From positions 13,237,971-13,301,970 of the forward strand of contig CM018690.1 in the NCBI GenBank assembly GCA_009363875.1: a DNA stretch of 64,000 bases. The letters are read 5' to 3'. Both the position numbers and the translations under genes were made by a program. The notes under the pieces are model-generated. The model had not been told where the DNA came from, made no database searches, and worked only from the letters and a program-made list of their open reading frames with translations. This stretch comes from Mikania micrantha. Lineage: Eukaryota > Streptophyta > Magnoliopsida > Asterales > Asteraceae. This document shows, piece after piece, positions 53,085 through 64,000 of this stretch. The stretch's first letter is position 1. Each line of letters starts with the position of its first letter.

Positions 53085-54889
53085 TGTCATACCCCCATCT
53101 CTCACTTTACCTGATATAGTCATTGAATGACGCCTGAAGTCGGTAACTGTTCTAACGTGTCGCGGAAGCTTGACGGTGAGGTCTTAGAGATAGGTGTGAC
53201 TAATTGTTACCTTGGTATCATACATCCATGGAAAACCATACACACTATATATTACATCATAACTAGAATATTATACATTAAGTTTCAACATCATTATCAA
53301 CATTAACCGGTTATGAGTTACTAAACGAGTTTTGTGATTGTGCACCCTCATTTTCGCACTTGTTACCTTCTTCCTGAAAAAGGTTTTGTAATATAAAAGA
53401 TCAGCAAGGATACTGGTGAGTTCATAGATATGATAACATGATATGATATGATGTGACATGTTGAATATGTAGACATACACAACTTTATGAATATGATTCA
53501 CCATGAAAATCCATAACCAAAGCCTATGTGACTGTAATGTAATTGGCGGTAATACCCGAAGGTAAGACCTTAGCCTCACTCTTAACGCCTATCGTTGCAT
53601 TAAGCAGTTATCTCGTAATGTAATAAATGGTAACATGCATTCACACAAGGGTAGACGCTATCTACCCGTGAATGGGGTTGTCAACCCGATAGTACTATCA
53701 TTGTTATCATCCGGCTCATCCCTGAGTTTATTGGTTACAGTTGTTATGTGACGACTTTTGCGATAGGATGGTACAATTTTCATGCAATCATCATACAAGA
53801 GTTGAAATGCATAAGTAACATGCAAGCATATCATTGTAATTGAAATATATAACCATAATGTTATTGTAATACCAACCCCCAAGTTTTTGAAATCAAAACA
53901 TTTAAAAGGGGGTTTGTGAAACTCACCGGTTTTGTTGCAAAGTTGCACACCACTTCAATTGAATTCTGCAAATCATTAAGGTTCTATAAATTCTTTGTAT
54001 CCACTTTGGATTACCAGAACATTTCTTGATATTAAATATCAAGAATAATGTAATTCAATTCATCAAGCTAATTCTGAATCACGTATTTATTCAGAATCAA
54101 TGTAACAAGGTTATCAGTTAATTTGTAATGTTAAAATCACCGATTCTGTTTAGTAATTGAGTTGTTATACTCATTTGACTGTAAATTAATGATAATTGCA
54201 TCCCATTGTTAAAACCAAAATCCTAATTGACTTTCAGATCAAAAATCGGTTTTCCGAATTACCAAATTGATTGCGAAATCGAGTTCGGAATACGAAATCG
54301 CTGGAGAATATGTTTTCGTATTGAATTTCAATGATTAAATTAAGTCCTGTATTGAAACCGGAGTGTTAATCATAAATCAGATAAAAATAGGGTCACAGGA
54401 TTGCAAAATGGTTTGCGAAATCGAGTCCGGAACGTGAAATCGATTGAGAATATGTTTTCGTATTGCAAACCAATGCTTAAATTGTATTCTGTATTGAAAC
54501 CGGAGTGTTAATCAGAAATCAGATTAAAATCGGATCATCGGATTGCAAAATGGTTAGCGAAATCTAGTCCGAAACGCGAAATCGATTTAAAATATGTCCT
54601 TTCTATCGAAAACGGATCATCGGATTGCGAACCAGAGCGCGAAACGTAGTTCAGAACGCAAAACGGACAAATTAGGGTTTCTGCTGGAATATTCCTTTTG
54701 GCCGGAATATTCTGCCGGCGGCAACCATCGCCGGCATTTTTGGCTGGAATTTGGCTGGAATCCAGTGGTGGCGGTGCGGCGGCAACTCGGCGGTGGCGAC
54801 TCGGTGGCCTGAGGTGGTGGCTCAGTGGCCTCGGCCGGTGACTCAGTGGCGTTGGCCTTGGCCGGTGTGGCTCGAGGATGGCCGTGAAT
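53085..54889 (-). repeat. Gypsy-2 5' LTR, first segment
   Basis: Begins TGTCATACCC and is collinear with 35796 onward, including the nested hairpin (53638-53674), the ~142-bp tandem array (54235-54670) and the GC-rich block (54700-54885). It breaks at 54890, where a 4.3-kb element has inserted, and resumes at 59167. Confidence 0.9.
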
Positions 54890-55669
54890 TGTGACATCCA
54901 GTACCAAATCGTCCGAAAAGTTTGTACGGTATGTGTACTTTCACTATTTACTATGTGTAAATAGAAGCATATTAACATTGTTTGTGATAACAGAATTCAA
55001 AATACAAGAAACAGTTGTACGTGTTTATGTGAAAACTTAAATACTGTAAGTACAACACTCACGATAAATAATAGTTGTTGTACATAGGTGAAAACCTAAG
55101 TACAGTTAATACAACGAATCAAGAGAAACAACGGTGTTCAAGTAAATAACAAGAACAAGTCGGTAGCGATCTGATATCCATAGATGACAGGAATCATATG
55201 GCTGATGAATCAGTACGAGAACAATGTGAAAACAAGACGTTTAGTTGAGTCCGTAAGTGAGGAAAAACAATTCAAAACATAACTGCAGTGTTGTTTTAGA
55301 ACAATGAACTAATAGTGTGTTTGCGTGAGTGACGATTCACACAAACATATCTGAGATTTAACGTTTTGGAATAATGACAGAAAAGTAGAAAACAAGCATC
55401 AGAAAGCAAAGCCATCGTTGTGTTCGTTCGGGAGACGATTCGAACGAATACGCGCGAAGGTGACGCATTCTGACGAAAGGCAAACGAAAAATGATACGAA
55501 CGGTAATAAATTAAGAAATTAAAATATTTTATGTTTTACAAATTTGAAATTCATTAAAAAGAAAAGAAATGAATTAAAGAAACTCTTTTGTTTTAAATAC
55601 GCGTTACGTTCCGGAAACACAACGAAAACACAAAACGAACAAACGAAACGAACCCGAATACTTCCGGAG

Positions 55670-55677
55670 TATAAAAA
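55670..55677 (+). promoter_or_regulatory. TATA box of the solo LTR
   Basis: TATAAAAA in GGAGTATAAAAACCC, about 780 bp into the LTR. A CT-rich segment with TCTCTTCTCTCTCTCC follows about 40 bases on, as at plant transcription starts. Confidence 0.65.
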
Positions 55678-56074
55678 CCCTAAATGAGGGTTTTCCCCTC
55701 ATTTCTACCATCTCTTCTCTCTCTCCAACTCTCATTTCCGGATTTTCTCTCCCACCACCATTTCCAAGCTTTCATCATAACTTGCTCATTTCTGGACGAA
55801 ATCGGGCGTTCTTGTTGTCCAAACGGAAGCTCTTGATGTCCTCTACATAGAAGTACAGCTGATCGGAGAAGATAGCCACTGAAAAACGAGGTATTGAAGC
55901 TTGAAAACCACGAAAATTAGGGTTTTCATACCCATGTTCGACCCAACACATGTAACCGGTTCTAGAACCCTTGTAAGCCGACCCTAAACCTTCGAAAAGC
56001 TTTCTCGGTATACCGCCAACATGTAAGCAGCCCTACAAACAATCTGACCTTGATGAGGATGATGATGCTAAACA

Positions 56075-56600
56075 AGGTTCGCGAGAAGCAGGTGGCAGAA
56101 CCAGGTGACGATCGGCCGAACCTGTGGTTGCCGAACCATCGTGTTTCTTGGCCGAACCGTGTGGACCACGAACCTGCTAACAGCCCAGCATTCTTCACGA
56201 ACCTCATGAGCCACGAAGCTGTAGTTAGACGAACCATTCATACATAGCAGCGAACCTCTTGACTAGACTACCTTCGGCCGAACCCTCAGCCAAACCCCAA
56301 GGAAAGCCACGAACCTGCGATCCTCAGGAACCCAAGAGAGGCGAACCTATAGCTACGAACCTCCCTAATATCACGAACTTGCATGGCTGTCACTGGAATG
56401 AACCCTAACCATGAATCACATCACATGCGAACCCTTCAAGTCCACCAAACCCTAGCCGAACCTTCAAGTGAAAGAGCCACTGCTTGACAAACCTACAAGT
56501 GCCTGAGCCGATCCCATGGGGAACCATGAACCTTAGATTGCCAAATTTAATCATGTCCGAACCTGTGGGGAGGGTGACAAACAGGTTCACTGATCCATGA
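56075..56600 (+). repeat. CGAACC motif array in the solo LTR
   Basis: Around fifteen CGAACC hexamers (GCCGAACC, CACGAACC, GCGAACC) occur in about 525 bp in the sense orientation, downstream of the TATA box. This is the same motif, in the same relation to the promoter, as in the Gypsy-1 LTR. A run of CGGCCCA-type motifs follows (56715-56850). Confidence 0.75.
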
Positions 56601-56849
56601 TGACCCAAACCTTAGGACACTATACCATGCCCATTTAACCTAGCCAACCACCTCATCTGATCCAAGAAATATTAACCGGCCTATGTGATAAAACATTTGG
56701 TCACTATAATTGTTTCAGCCCACACCATTCGGCCCATCACGGTTCAAACGACCCAAGGGATCATTGGCTCGGCCCAATAGCATCATACGACCCATTATGA
56801 CTATTTCGGCTCAATTTGATTTACTTGGCCCATACACATATCATTCGGC

Positions 56850-59166
56850 CCACGAGACTAAGAATGAGAACAAACACTTGAAAGAAATATTAATAGGTAA
56901 CATTCATGTGAATTTTTATAATTTACTAGGAATATGGAGGAATTGTGTGGGATAAAGTTGGTAAAACTAAGGAATTTATTTTAAAGAATATTATTAATTG
57001 AGTTCAAGGTAATAGATAGGTCAAAACAAAACGAAACATAAAACGCATGATGGGTTATACTAAGTTCAATCTAATTTGATTGAGTGTCAGTATGATCTAC
57101 AAACATCGAATCGAGGCCGAATGATGACCAAGACTCGTGAGTGTTAGCTATCTTTAAGGCTAACACAAACACACGCACAAACACATACTCAAAGACTTAT
57201 ACTTATAAGTTACAACAACATGAAATCAATACAGGATAGTGAATACACGAGTACAATCAAGAGCGCGTGCATTTCTTGTTTAAGCTACGTCAACCACTTC
57301 AATAGCAAGGTGAGTTCATATGCCCATTTTCTAATCTTAACTGATTTTAAACTCTTAGGGCTGAGAAACATGCTTACTTTTAATTATTTAAAAGTTTGCG
57401 CTTAACATATTGCTTATACTTTGATTAGATAATATTGCTTGACTTTTTATCATTTATCATTGTATGCATGCTTGTATGATCATGATATGACAGGGACAAC
57501 AAAGATGAATATGATAATATAACTTCATAAATCATCAACACAACAGAATAATAGTTATAAGATTATATCTTACAACGCTTAATTATTCTCATAAGAACAG
57601 AAAAACACAGGTGAACATGATGACAACTACCACAAACCACATGAATGATATGAAGATAATATATCTTCATAATTTCATTCAATACCAGAGTTAAGTAAGT
57701 GTAATAGGACAAGTTCTTATAAAACTTAGCTTACAACTCAACACATATTACAAGATAACATGGAATAAGTATCATCCACAACCTAAGTTGACTAAGTATA
57801 ATAAGACTAGTTTTTACCACAATTTAGTAACAACATGGTTACTATATGAAACAACAAGGAATGATAATCATGATAATGTAACTTCATGATAACAACATCA
57901 TTCATTCAACATTTAACATAATGTAATAAGACAAGTTCTTATTCAACTTTGTTAACAATAATGGGAAACATACAAAATTGAGAACAACACACATCGATGA
58001 ACACAATACAATTGATTACTATTGAACTGTCTGCATTATATCATTTCAATCATGTGCCATGTACTCAAGTTGATCATTGTAAGTCCCTTTCACAAGTCGC
58101 TGACTAGTTAATTTGACATGACTAAACCGACGATAGCATAGTGGTACCATAGGTCTGACAAACCTTTAGCTTGTAGGGTTAGTATGTTGATCGTATTGAT
58201 TCATTGGCCGGTAACGTATGACCGGTGATAGGGCTACTCAAGTCAGGGTCTAGAAAGCGACACATGGTGATATTAATGTGTAGTGAAATTGTAATTAATC
58301 TATCGCTTTCTTGTTGATTAGTATACTGATGAATTTATTTCTCTCATGTCTTATTATTAGTAACAGTGCGATGAGGTCTATGGTAATACAAAGTGGTAGA
58401 GGTAAATCGGATGCATTGTAATCTGATTACGTGAGGATTGCAATGGATTCCTTCTAGGCTCTATGCACTTCAAGTTGAGAACAAAGGACAATTGGTAAAC
58501 TAACACTATTATTAATTTAAAGTGATTAACAGTTAACCCCACAAGTAATAGGATGAGATATTACTTGCAAATATAGCTAGTTTCCTTACATATGCCCTAT
58601 ATATAAGCATAACTAATACGATGAGATATTACCTGCAAATATAACTATGGAGAGGCCATTGTGGGAACAGGTGAATCAAACCACTTACAAGTAACATGTA
58701 TAACATTGTGATTGTGTATGTGAATGAATCAATGTTTTCAATTATCAAATTTATGAACTCACCAACCTAGTGTTGACTTTGTTTAAATGCATGTTTTCTC
58801 AGGTGACAAACAGGTTTAGTCATTGGATACCAAGAACATAGCTAGTGGACTTTTAGAAGACCTAGCTACATTTTGTGTGATCAAACTTTTGAAATGACAA
58901 AACAGTGAATCATCTTTTGTATATCTTGTACAGTTACAAGATATGAACTCATTGATTCTTTTGATTAGATTTACTTAGTTAAATTATGAGGAAACAATGT
59001 AATTTAACTTTGTAATTCTATTTCATTGTCATGTTAACATTTCTCATTTATTTATCATGTGCTATGTAAATAATCTGATCATTTCGATTATCACAACGAT
59101 ATCGCGCCCCGGGAACCTTCCGCCCGGCGAGAAAGTCGATCCAGCCCACCGGCTCGGGGAGTGACA
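56850..59166 (+). other. Rest of the solo LTR
   Basis: No gene. GATGAGATATTAC-TGCAAATATA occurs twice (about 58552 and 58619). Between the copies lies ACATATGCCCTATATATA, the complement of the conserved loop block of the Gypsy stem module, although no flanking arms were found. Confidence 0.45.
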
Positions 59167-60414
59167 AAAATGTCCTTGGTCTCGATCAAGATTTACTCGG
59201 CAATGGCCGAGAATGGCCGGGAAAAGGGCCGCGTCCCGTGCCTTCTTGGGGCCGCCCATGGGCCGCGCAGGGCTATGCCCTGGCCGCTGTGGCCAGCAGT
59301 GAGCCATTCTAAGTTTTTGTGAGCCAAATCAAATTTCGTTGCACTTTTTCCAGGCCAAGATCTGCAGATCCTAGTTTTTAACGTATATCTAGTGTTTGGT
59401 GAAGAAATCTCAATTTGGACAACTTTGAAAAATCCGGGTTTTGAACAAAATCACCGTTTTAAGGGGTTTTTGAATTCTGATAATTTTCAAACTTCACCAA
59501 TCATCCAAACATGTTTATTTAAGTCATATGAAGCTATTATAACCAATAATTGAGTTTAAAACTTACTTGGCCAAGAATTGGCTTGAAAATCACCAAAAAT
59601 CCAACTTTTGGAGCTTGATTCTTGGTTCCACTTGATCTAGGCCTTGAATACTACATGGAATTGTTTAGAAATGATGTTTGAAGGGTGTTTAAGGTTCCAA
59701 AAGTTGTGTAGGAGTTCCTGGTCGAGTTTGAGAGGATGAGGAAGGAAGAAAGTGGTAGAAAACCTTGACTAAGTCAAGATTTTTGGTTTTATATGGGTGC
59801 AACTTGTTTTCCAAGTTTAGATATTTTATTTTCTTCATAATTATCTGATTTTAATCAGATTATATGTGATAGACATGGAGAAATAGGATAGACATGGAAT
59901 TAAATCAAGGGTTTGTTTGATTTTTGCCATTTTCGCGATCGTTTGCTCGGCTTTTCGCGTATAATTTCAGAAATTTCTAATAATGATCATTTATCATTGT
60001 CATGCTTCCAATTACATCCCATTATGATTATAATTTGATTAAGAAGTTCAATATGTCATGAGTTTGCCAATTACGCATACCAAATTGCCTTTCCGCAGAT
60101 TTTCTAAATTTGACTTATCGAACTTAGGGATTCTTTGATTTCGTTATGTTATCACTTATTTCACTTCAATTCATCATGTAATTGATATTAATTTAGTTTT
60201 AGACCCTTGAATTTGGTTTTTGGTCATTATTCTACAAATTTTGCGTAATTCGGCAATTCTGCGTAATGTCATTTGTGATTTGTTTCATCTTGTAATTTCC
60301 TTACATATATACACAGATTCACATGTATATACATGTTCAATCATGATGTAATTAATTAAAATGTTTATTCATGAATATAGGAAATTACCTTGTAGTAAAG
60401 AATGAAATGTCACA
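59167..60414 (-). repeat. Gypsy-2 5' LTR, second segment
   Basis: Resumes the LTR at a point corresponding to about 37533 in the left LTR and ends AATGTCACA like it. It is followed by CAATA, the second copy of the target duplication. Frame 59062-59307 spans the junction and is not a gene. Confidence 0.9.
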
Positions 60415-61054
60415 CAATATTACTTTCAAGGTAATTAAATGGATATAATTACTTAAAAGTAATATCATGGGAATCCATAACCTTATCCAGCAAAAACCAT
60501 AATTGATTGTAGAAAACATCAAGATGTTTATCTTATGGGTTGTTTTTGGATTTTTTATCCACATCAAATCTATCATATAACAATTTGTTACAGTGCCAAT
60601 ACTCAAGAACATATCCTCATCTCTAATTGAAACCTATTGGTGAACCCTCCTCAAAGTACATACCTACCACTCAGTTGCGGACCCAATATTTTTTTCCTAT
60701 GGGGTCACTTATCCTCTTCCTTTTATTTATACTATTTCGATGTTACAATTTTTAGATTCTGATTATGTCACGAGGGTGGGTCAAATTGGATAAAATAATT
60801 GCATATGTTACATAATTGAAATATATCATTATCTAAAAGCAAACAATAAAATTACAATGTCAATGGAATAATTGGTAATAGGGTTTAGATTTTGTGGTAG
60901 TTTTGTAATTGAACTTGATCATAGTTTGGAATTAAGAAAAAACCCTTCGATTCGAACCGTAAACATATTTTATAAGAAAACCCATGTTCTCTCAATAACT
61001 ATTAAGTCAACTTGAATTTTGGTATTATAAATCTTATTCAATTGTATTTATGAG
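60415..61054. other. Spacer with a possible hAT end
   Basis: No gene. At 60672 CAGTTGCGGACCCAATA resembles a hAT terminal repeat and is followed by CCTATGGGGTCA, which reappears as CCTATGGGGTCA at about 62334 beyond the solo LTR. An old hAT relic split by the LTR is possible, but no matching right end was found. Confidence 0.35.
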
Positions 61055-62313
61055 TGACAGGGTTATGGTTTTCATATGCTTAAAGGGTTTAAGGATACGT
61101 TTTTATGTGGATTTCATATAGAACAAGGGTACTTTGATATACGTTTGTGAATTGCATGTAAACCATGTTAAAAGGATGTCTGGAGACGCTAACTAGATGG
61201 AAATGTTAATAGACGGACCAGAATCAGCTAGCAAAAGTCAAGAAATTGAAATGATCTTGTCTCGAGCTAGAAAAGGAGTTACGGAAGCCATGATATATGA
61301 AAACCATTTTTCTTGATGAGACAAATCCAAATATGAAGTCTGCTTTGGCGTATGATACGCCCAGGACAGAGTATCATATGTCCGGTGCCCAAAGTTCTCT
61401 GTCATACGCCACTTTTTAAGCTGGTAAATGCCACATTTAGACCCAACAGCGTATAATACACCGGGACAGCGCATGATACGCCGGAAACTGCGGGTTACAC
61501 GGATTTTTCTCATTTTGCCACCTATTTAAGCCCAAAAGCCTAGGGTTTCGAGGGATCCTCGATTTTGATGACTTTTCTTGTTATTGGGGGAGTTCCAACG
61601 CCTGGAGAATCACCAATTAACCATTCCAATCACATCAGAGACTCCCTAATAGATGTTACATCGATATAGAATGCTGATGCAAGGCTAAACTCTATGTGAT
61701 CATACCCGGGTGAGCGGTTAGCTAGGGTTAGGGATTCTTATAGTTTCTCATGTAATTGGATGCAAACTTTATTGGATTTGAGGATCTTTATTTGTTTGTA
61801 TGTTTGATTTTTTATTGGATTGAACGATTTGCATTAATTAGTTCAATTAAGTATTTATCATTTTACAATTTAATATTGTCAAAAATTGAACTTTAACTGG
61901 ATTATTGATCTCAAACTGGTAATTGTAATTGAGAAATTAGGTTTATCATTAGTTGGTTTTCATCAATTAATTTACAAAATCAACATTTTGAGTTAAGATT
62001 GTCTGTTCATACAAAGTGCAAAAAATTATGTGTATGTGATTTCCTAATGAGTCAAACCGTAAAAATACTTAGTTCTTTGCTAAATCAAAATCCGGGTGTG
62101 ATTAGTTTCCGCATTTGAATTACAAATCATTATTTTTAGTTTTAACTCAAGTTTACATTTTCAGTTTTTAGTTAATTTTAGATAATAAATCAATTAGCAA
62201 TCACACCATCCACATAAACTCTTCGTGGTTCGACACCCTACTTATCCTACTACTTAAGGTAGCTAGGAAAACACACTTTAACTCTTATTTGATCGGTACA
62301 TCGACATCGGTCA
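61055..62313 (+). mobile_element. Solo LTR, 1.26 kb, with perfect 5-bp target duplication
   Basis: Starts TGACAGGG and ends ATCGGTCA, with perfect TGAC/GTCA end repeats. The flanks ATGAG at 61050-61054 and 62314-62318 are identical. Near its right end it has CTTCGTGGTTCGACACCCTA, like the end region of Athila/Tat-type gypsy LTRs, which suggests plus orientation. No internal region remains, as expected after recombination between LTRs. It contains GCGTAT/ATACGC palindrome-like motifs (61347-61500). Confidence 0.85.
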
Positions 62314-63110
62314 ATGAGGTCATTAAAAAAATTCCTATGGGGTCAAAAAAAATTCCCAATATATATTCTATTAACAAGTTGAGATTTAATGGGGGTCCCC
62401 TGACCCCGTTAGAGTATATATAAGTATGTCCAGGCTTCCACCAAAAGGCGTGAATGATATATATATATATAATATGAGACTCTGAGATCACTTATATATA
62501 TTATGCTATATATGTTTATTGTATTTAAGTACCTCTCAAATATTATATTGCATGACAATATCATTTTATCAAAAGTTTCCTTGAGGATCACATAACCATT
62601 AACTCATGGGTTTATCTAATAGATAAATATGGAATAATATTATTTAGGTTGACACCCCATTCATATTCATGTTAATTAAATTTGCTAGCTATAGTCACCT
62701 TATGATATTTCGTCATCACATGAATGCATGTTTCATTTATTTATCGCATGATTTGAATAAGTAGTCACATTTTTATCATTATCACCTGACTTGGATTAAT
62801 CATCACTAGGGAATTAATTCACTAGCTTTGTTATGGACTCATATAGATTGCATCCAACATAGTTATTTTTACACATATCGTATCATAGAATTTCATATTG
62901 GGATGGATATCCTACTTATTCATTTATCAAGTCATTAAAACTTGAGTGCTTACCAAGTATATATATAGTTGATCATTTTTAATATTTTAAGGAAACCGAT
63001 AATCTAGAGTAACACTCCAACCAACGGCAGAATACATTGGGGTGCGAGTTTGATTGTTGAAAAGATCATTGTGATATGTTAAAGTTTCAATATTCAAAAC
63101 ATCCATATTA
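62314..63110. other. Spacer with possible LTR-end relic
   Basis: No gene. About 63008-63050 (TAACACTCCAACCAACGGCAG) resembles the start of the Gypsy-1 LTR (TAACACCCCGACCGATGGCGG), so a decayed gypsy LTR end may be cut off by the LINE 3' end. The rest is AT-rich. Confidence 0.35.
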
Positions 63111-63267
63111 ATGACTACATAACATACATAACATACCCAGTGAAATCTCTCTTAAAAGTAGGGACTGGGGGTGAGATGAAAACAAACCTTACCTCTACCC
63201 TTAGAAGGGTAGAGGGGCTGTTTCAGAAGAGACCCCCGGCTCATGAAAAACCTTTTATTTATATATT

Positions 63268-63321
63268 ACTATTATTATTAGTATTATTATTTTTATATTA
63301 TTATTATTATTATTATTATTT
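63268..63321. repeat. (ATT)n microsatellite in LINE 3' UTR
   Basis: Mostly ATT units with a few interruptions. It explains the poly-Tyr and poly-Asn frames predicted on both strands. Confidence 0.9.
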
Positions 63322-63606
63322 TGTTTTCTTTTCATCAGACACAGCACAAGCAAAAAAAGCAAACGGATACACATAGGCACATGAAGACAAAGCATATATA
63401 AGTAATAAGGCAATAAAGCAGTAAAGCAATAAACCAACATAGCAGAGTAGCAGGCTAAAGAAGTACCTACTAACCCAACAAATCATAGCCACAAACAAAG
63501 TACCACATTCACCGTTGAAACAAGCTTAACATAACATAAAGTATACATACCACACGACAATCAAGTATTCCTCAAAACTATGGCTTCTAACATGTATCCT
63601 AAGTGC

Positions 63607-64000
63607 CTAATAATCTCTAAGCTTTATTCTATATCTCCAGAAAATCCTATCACTAATCATGTCCTCCAAGAGATGCAATGCTAACAAATCCTGACGAATC
63701 TGCTCATCCCATGTCAACCTAGGTCGGCCCCTGCACCTCCTCCCGTCCACAACTAAATGCTCTATGCTTCGAACAGGAGCCAACACGCCTCTTCTCCTCA
63801 CGTGGCCGAACCATCTCAATCTTCCTTCCCCCACTTTGTCTGAGATGCACGCCACCCCCTGTCTTCCCATGATGGTTTCGTTTCTTATTCGGTCAAGTCT
63901 TGTGTGCCCACACATCCATCTTAGCATCCTCATCTCTGATGTTTCTAGTTTCCTCTCTTGAATCTTTTTGATCGGCCAACAATCACATCCATACATATGG
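63607..64000 (-). CDS. LINE reverse transcriptase C-terminus (partial)
   Basis: About 130 codons open to the window edge. ERKLETSEMRMLRWMCGHTR, EGRLRWFGHVRRR, and a final RGRPRLTWDEQIRQDL region match the conserved C-terminal tail of plant LINE ORF2 proteins, downstream of the RT domain. The methionine at 63996 lies inside the conserved region (YGCDCWPIKK), so the true start is beyond the window. No stop or shift interrupts this part, but the RT and endonuclease domains cannot be judged here. Confidence 0.88.
   Translation of the reverse strand, partial: HMYGCDCWPIKKIQERKLETSEMRMLRWMCGHTRLDRIRNETIMGRQGVACISDKVGEGRLRWFGHVRRRGVLAPVRSIEHLVVDGRRCRGRPRLTWDEQIRQDLLALHLLEDMISDRIFWRYRIKLRDY

Larger units (their letters stand above)
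54890..59166 (+). mobile_element. Apparent solo LTR, 4.3 kb, inserted in Gypsy-2 LTR
   Basis: Starts TGTGACATCC and ends GGGGAGTGACA, so it has the TG...CA ends of an LTR. The Gypsy-2 LTR resumes precisely at its end. The flanks TGAAT/AAAAT are a poor 5-bp duplication (three of five). It carries a TATA box (TATAAAAA, 55670-55677) followed by a CT-rich leader and a CGAACC array (56075-56600), so it is oriented plus. No internal coding region, primer site or second LTR is present, which makes a solo LTR likely; a large non-autonomous LTR-derived element is the alternative. The GC-rich last 60 bases (CGCGCCCCGGG...) stand out. Confidence 0.7.
35796..60414 (-). mobile_element. Gypsy-2: old Ty3/gypsy retrotransposon, twice interrupted
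   Basis: A minus-strand element with LTRs at 35796-38759 (3') and 53085-54889 plus 59167-60414 (5'). It also has an iMet primer-binding site, an unusual pre-gag ORF, gag, protease, RT, RNase H, integrase, a chromodomain-like tail and a polypurine tract. A CACTA element (41959-49695) lies inside the protease coding region, and an apparent solo LTR (54890-59166) lies in the 5' LTR. The flanks TGATA/CAATA differ by two transitions and would both derive from CGATA by CpG decay. Many stops, several of them CGA to TGA, and diverged LTRs mark it as older than Gypsy-1. Confidence 0.92.
63115..64000 (-). mobile_element. LINE (plant RTE-like), 3' portion, runs off the window
   Basis: On the minus strand the coding end (64000-63607) is followed by a long 3' UTR. 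That UTR contains a GAGCCGGGGGTCTCTTC segment, a perfect-looking hairpin around CCTCTACCCTTCTAAGGGTAGAGG (about 63194-63217), CCCAGTCCCTACTTTT, and a short tandem tail of ATGTT units near 63115-63135. These pieces are typical of the 3' end of plant RTE-type LINEs. An ATT microsatellite (63268-63321) has grown inside the UTR. The 5' part lies outside the window. Confidence 0.8.

Noticed and set aside
54535..54978. 147-codon minus-strand frame with Pro/Arg repeats
   Set aside because: It spans the junction between the Gypsy-2 LTR and the inserted solo LTR and follows repeat composition.
58588..58608. A further stem module in the solo LTR
   Set aside because: Only the ACATATGCCCTATATATA loop block is shared; I could not find paired arms or the outer CTGAC/CCACGA blocks.
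60672..62400. A complete hAT element enclosing the 61055-62313 solo LTR
   Set aside because: The left end looks right, but no matching right terminal repeat or 8-bp duplication could be located.
1..64000. CRISPR array, tRNA or rRNA genes, host protein genes
   Set aside because: No regularly spaced direct repeats with unique spacers; the tRNA-like boxes belong to SINEs and primer sites; every long frame is explained by a transposable element or the ycf4 fragment.

Overview
This window is plant nuclear DNA made almost entirely of nested transposable elements; I found no convincing host gene. The case for a plant is: Ty3/gypsy and Sirevirus-type Ty1/copia elements primed by initiator-methionine tRNA, CACTA, hAT and Helitron DNA transposons, a plant-type LINE tail, tRNA-derived SINEs, and a piece of the chloroplast gene ycf4. 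The AT-rich background and the look of the retroelement proteins suggest a large eudicot genome, perhaps Asteraceae; that last step is a guess from family resemblance. Layout: 1-3450 holds Helitron ends, a 310-bp foldback element, a SINE with a perfect 16-bp target duplication and a SINE relic. 3451-28858 is Gypsy-1, a minus-strand chromovirus-like element with LTRs of about 3.4 kb. Its 3' LTR is split by a young 12.2-kb Sirevirus-type copia element (6590-18774, TSD TATTA, LTRs differing at 3 of 366 positions) with long gag, pol and a third ORF of unknown function. 28859-35795 is a spacer with a short Helitron carrying the last 45 codons of a helicase, a 698-bp hAT-like element, a SINE and microsatellites. 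35796-60414 is Gypsy-2, an older, heavily mutated minus-strand gypsy element. A 7.7-kb CACTA element (41959-49695, TSD TAT) cuts its protease coding region and itself contains two hAT insertions and the ycf4 fragment. A 4.3-kb apparent solo LTR (54890-59166) cuts its 5' LTR. 60415-64000 holds a solo LTR (61055-62313, TSD ATGAG) and the 3' end of a LINE running off the window. The two most interesting signals are not covered by the usual annotation. First, a module of about 115 bases occurs three times in the Gypsy-1 leader, once per Gypsy-1 LTR and once in the Gypsy-2 leader. It has an 11-nt arm pair whose sequence differs completely from copy to copy while staying complementary, which is strong evidence for selected RNA (or DNA) structure. 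A second tandem family of covarying hairpins lies in the transcribed part of the Gypsy-1 LTR. Second, Gypsy-2 has a decayed extra ORF between its primer-binding site and gag, predicted to encode a coiled-coil protein with one C-terminal membrane segment. Nesting gives relative ages: Gypsy-1 before copia; Gypsy-2 before CACTA, before the hATs and plastid fragment. Only the copia element still has long intact reading frames; the two gypsy elements carry several stops and frameshifts and cannot act autonomously.
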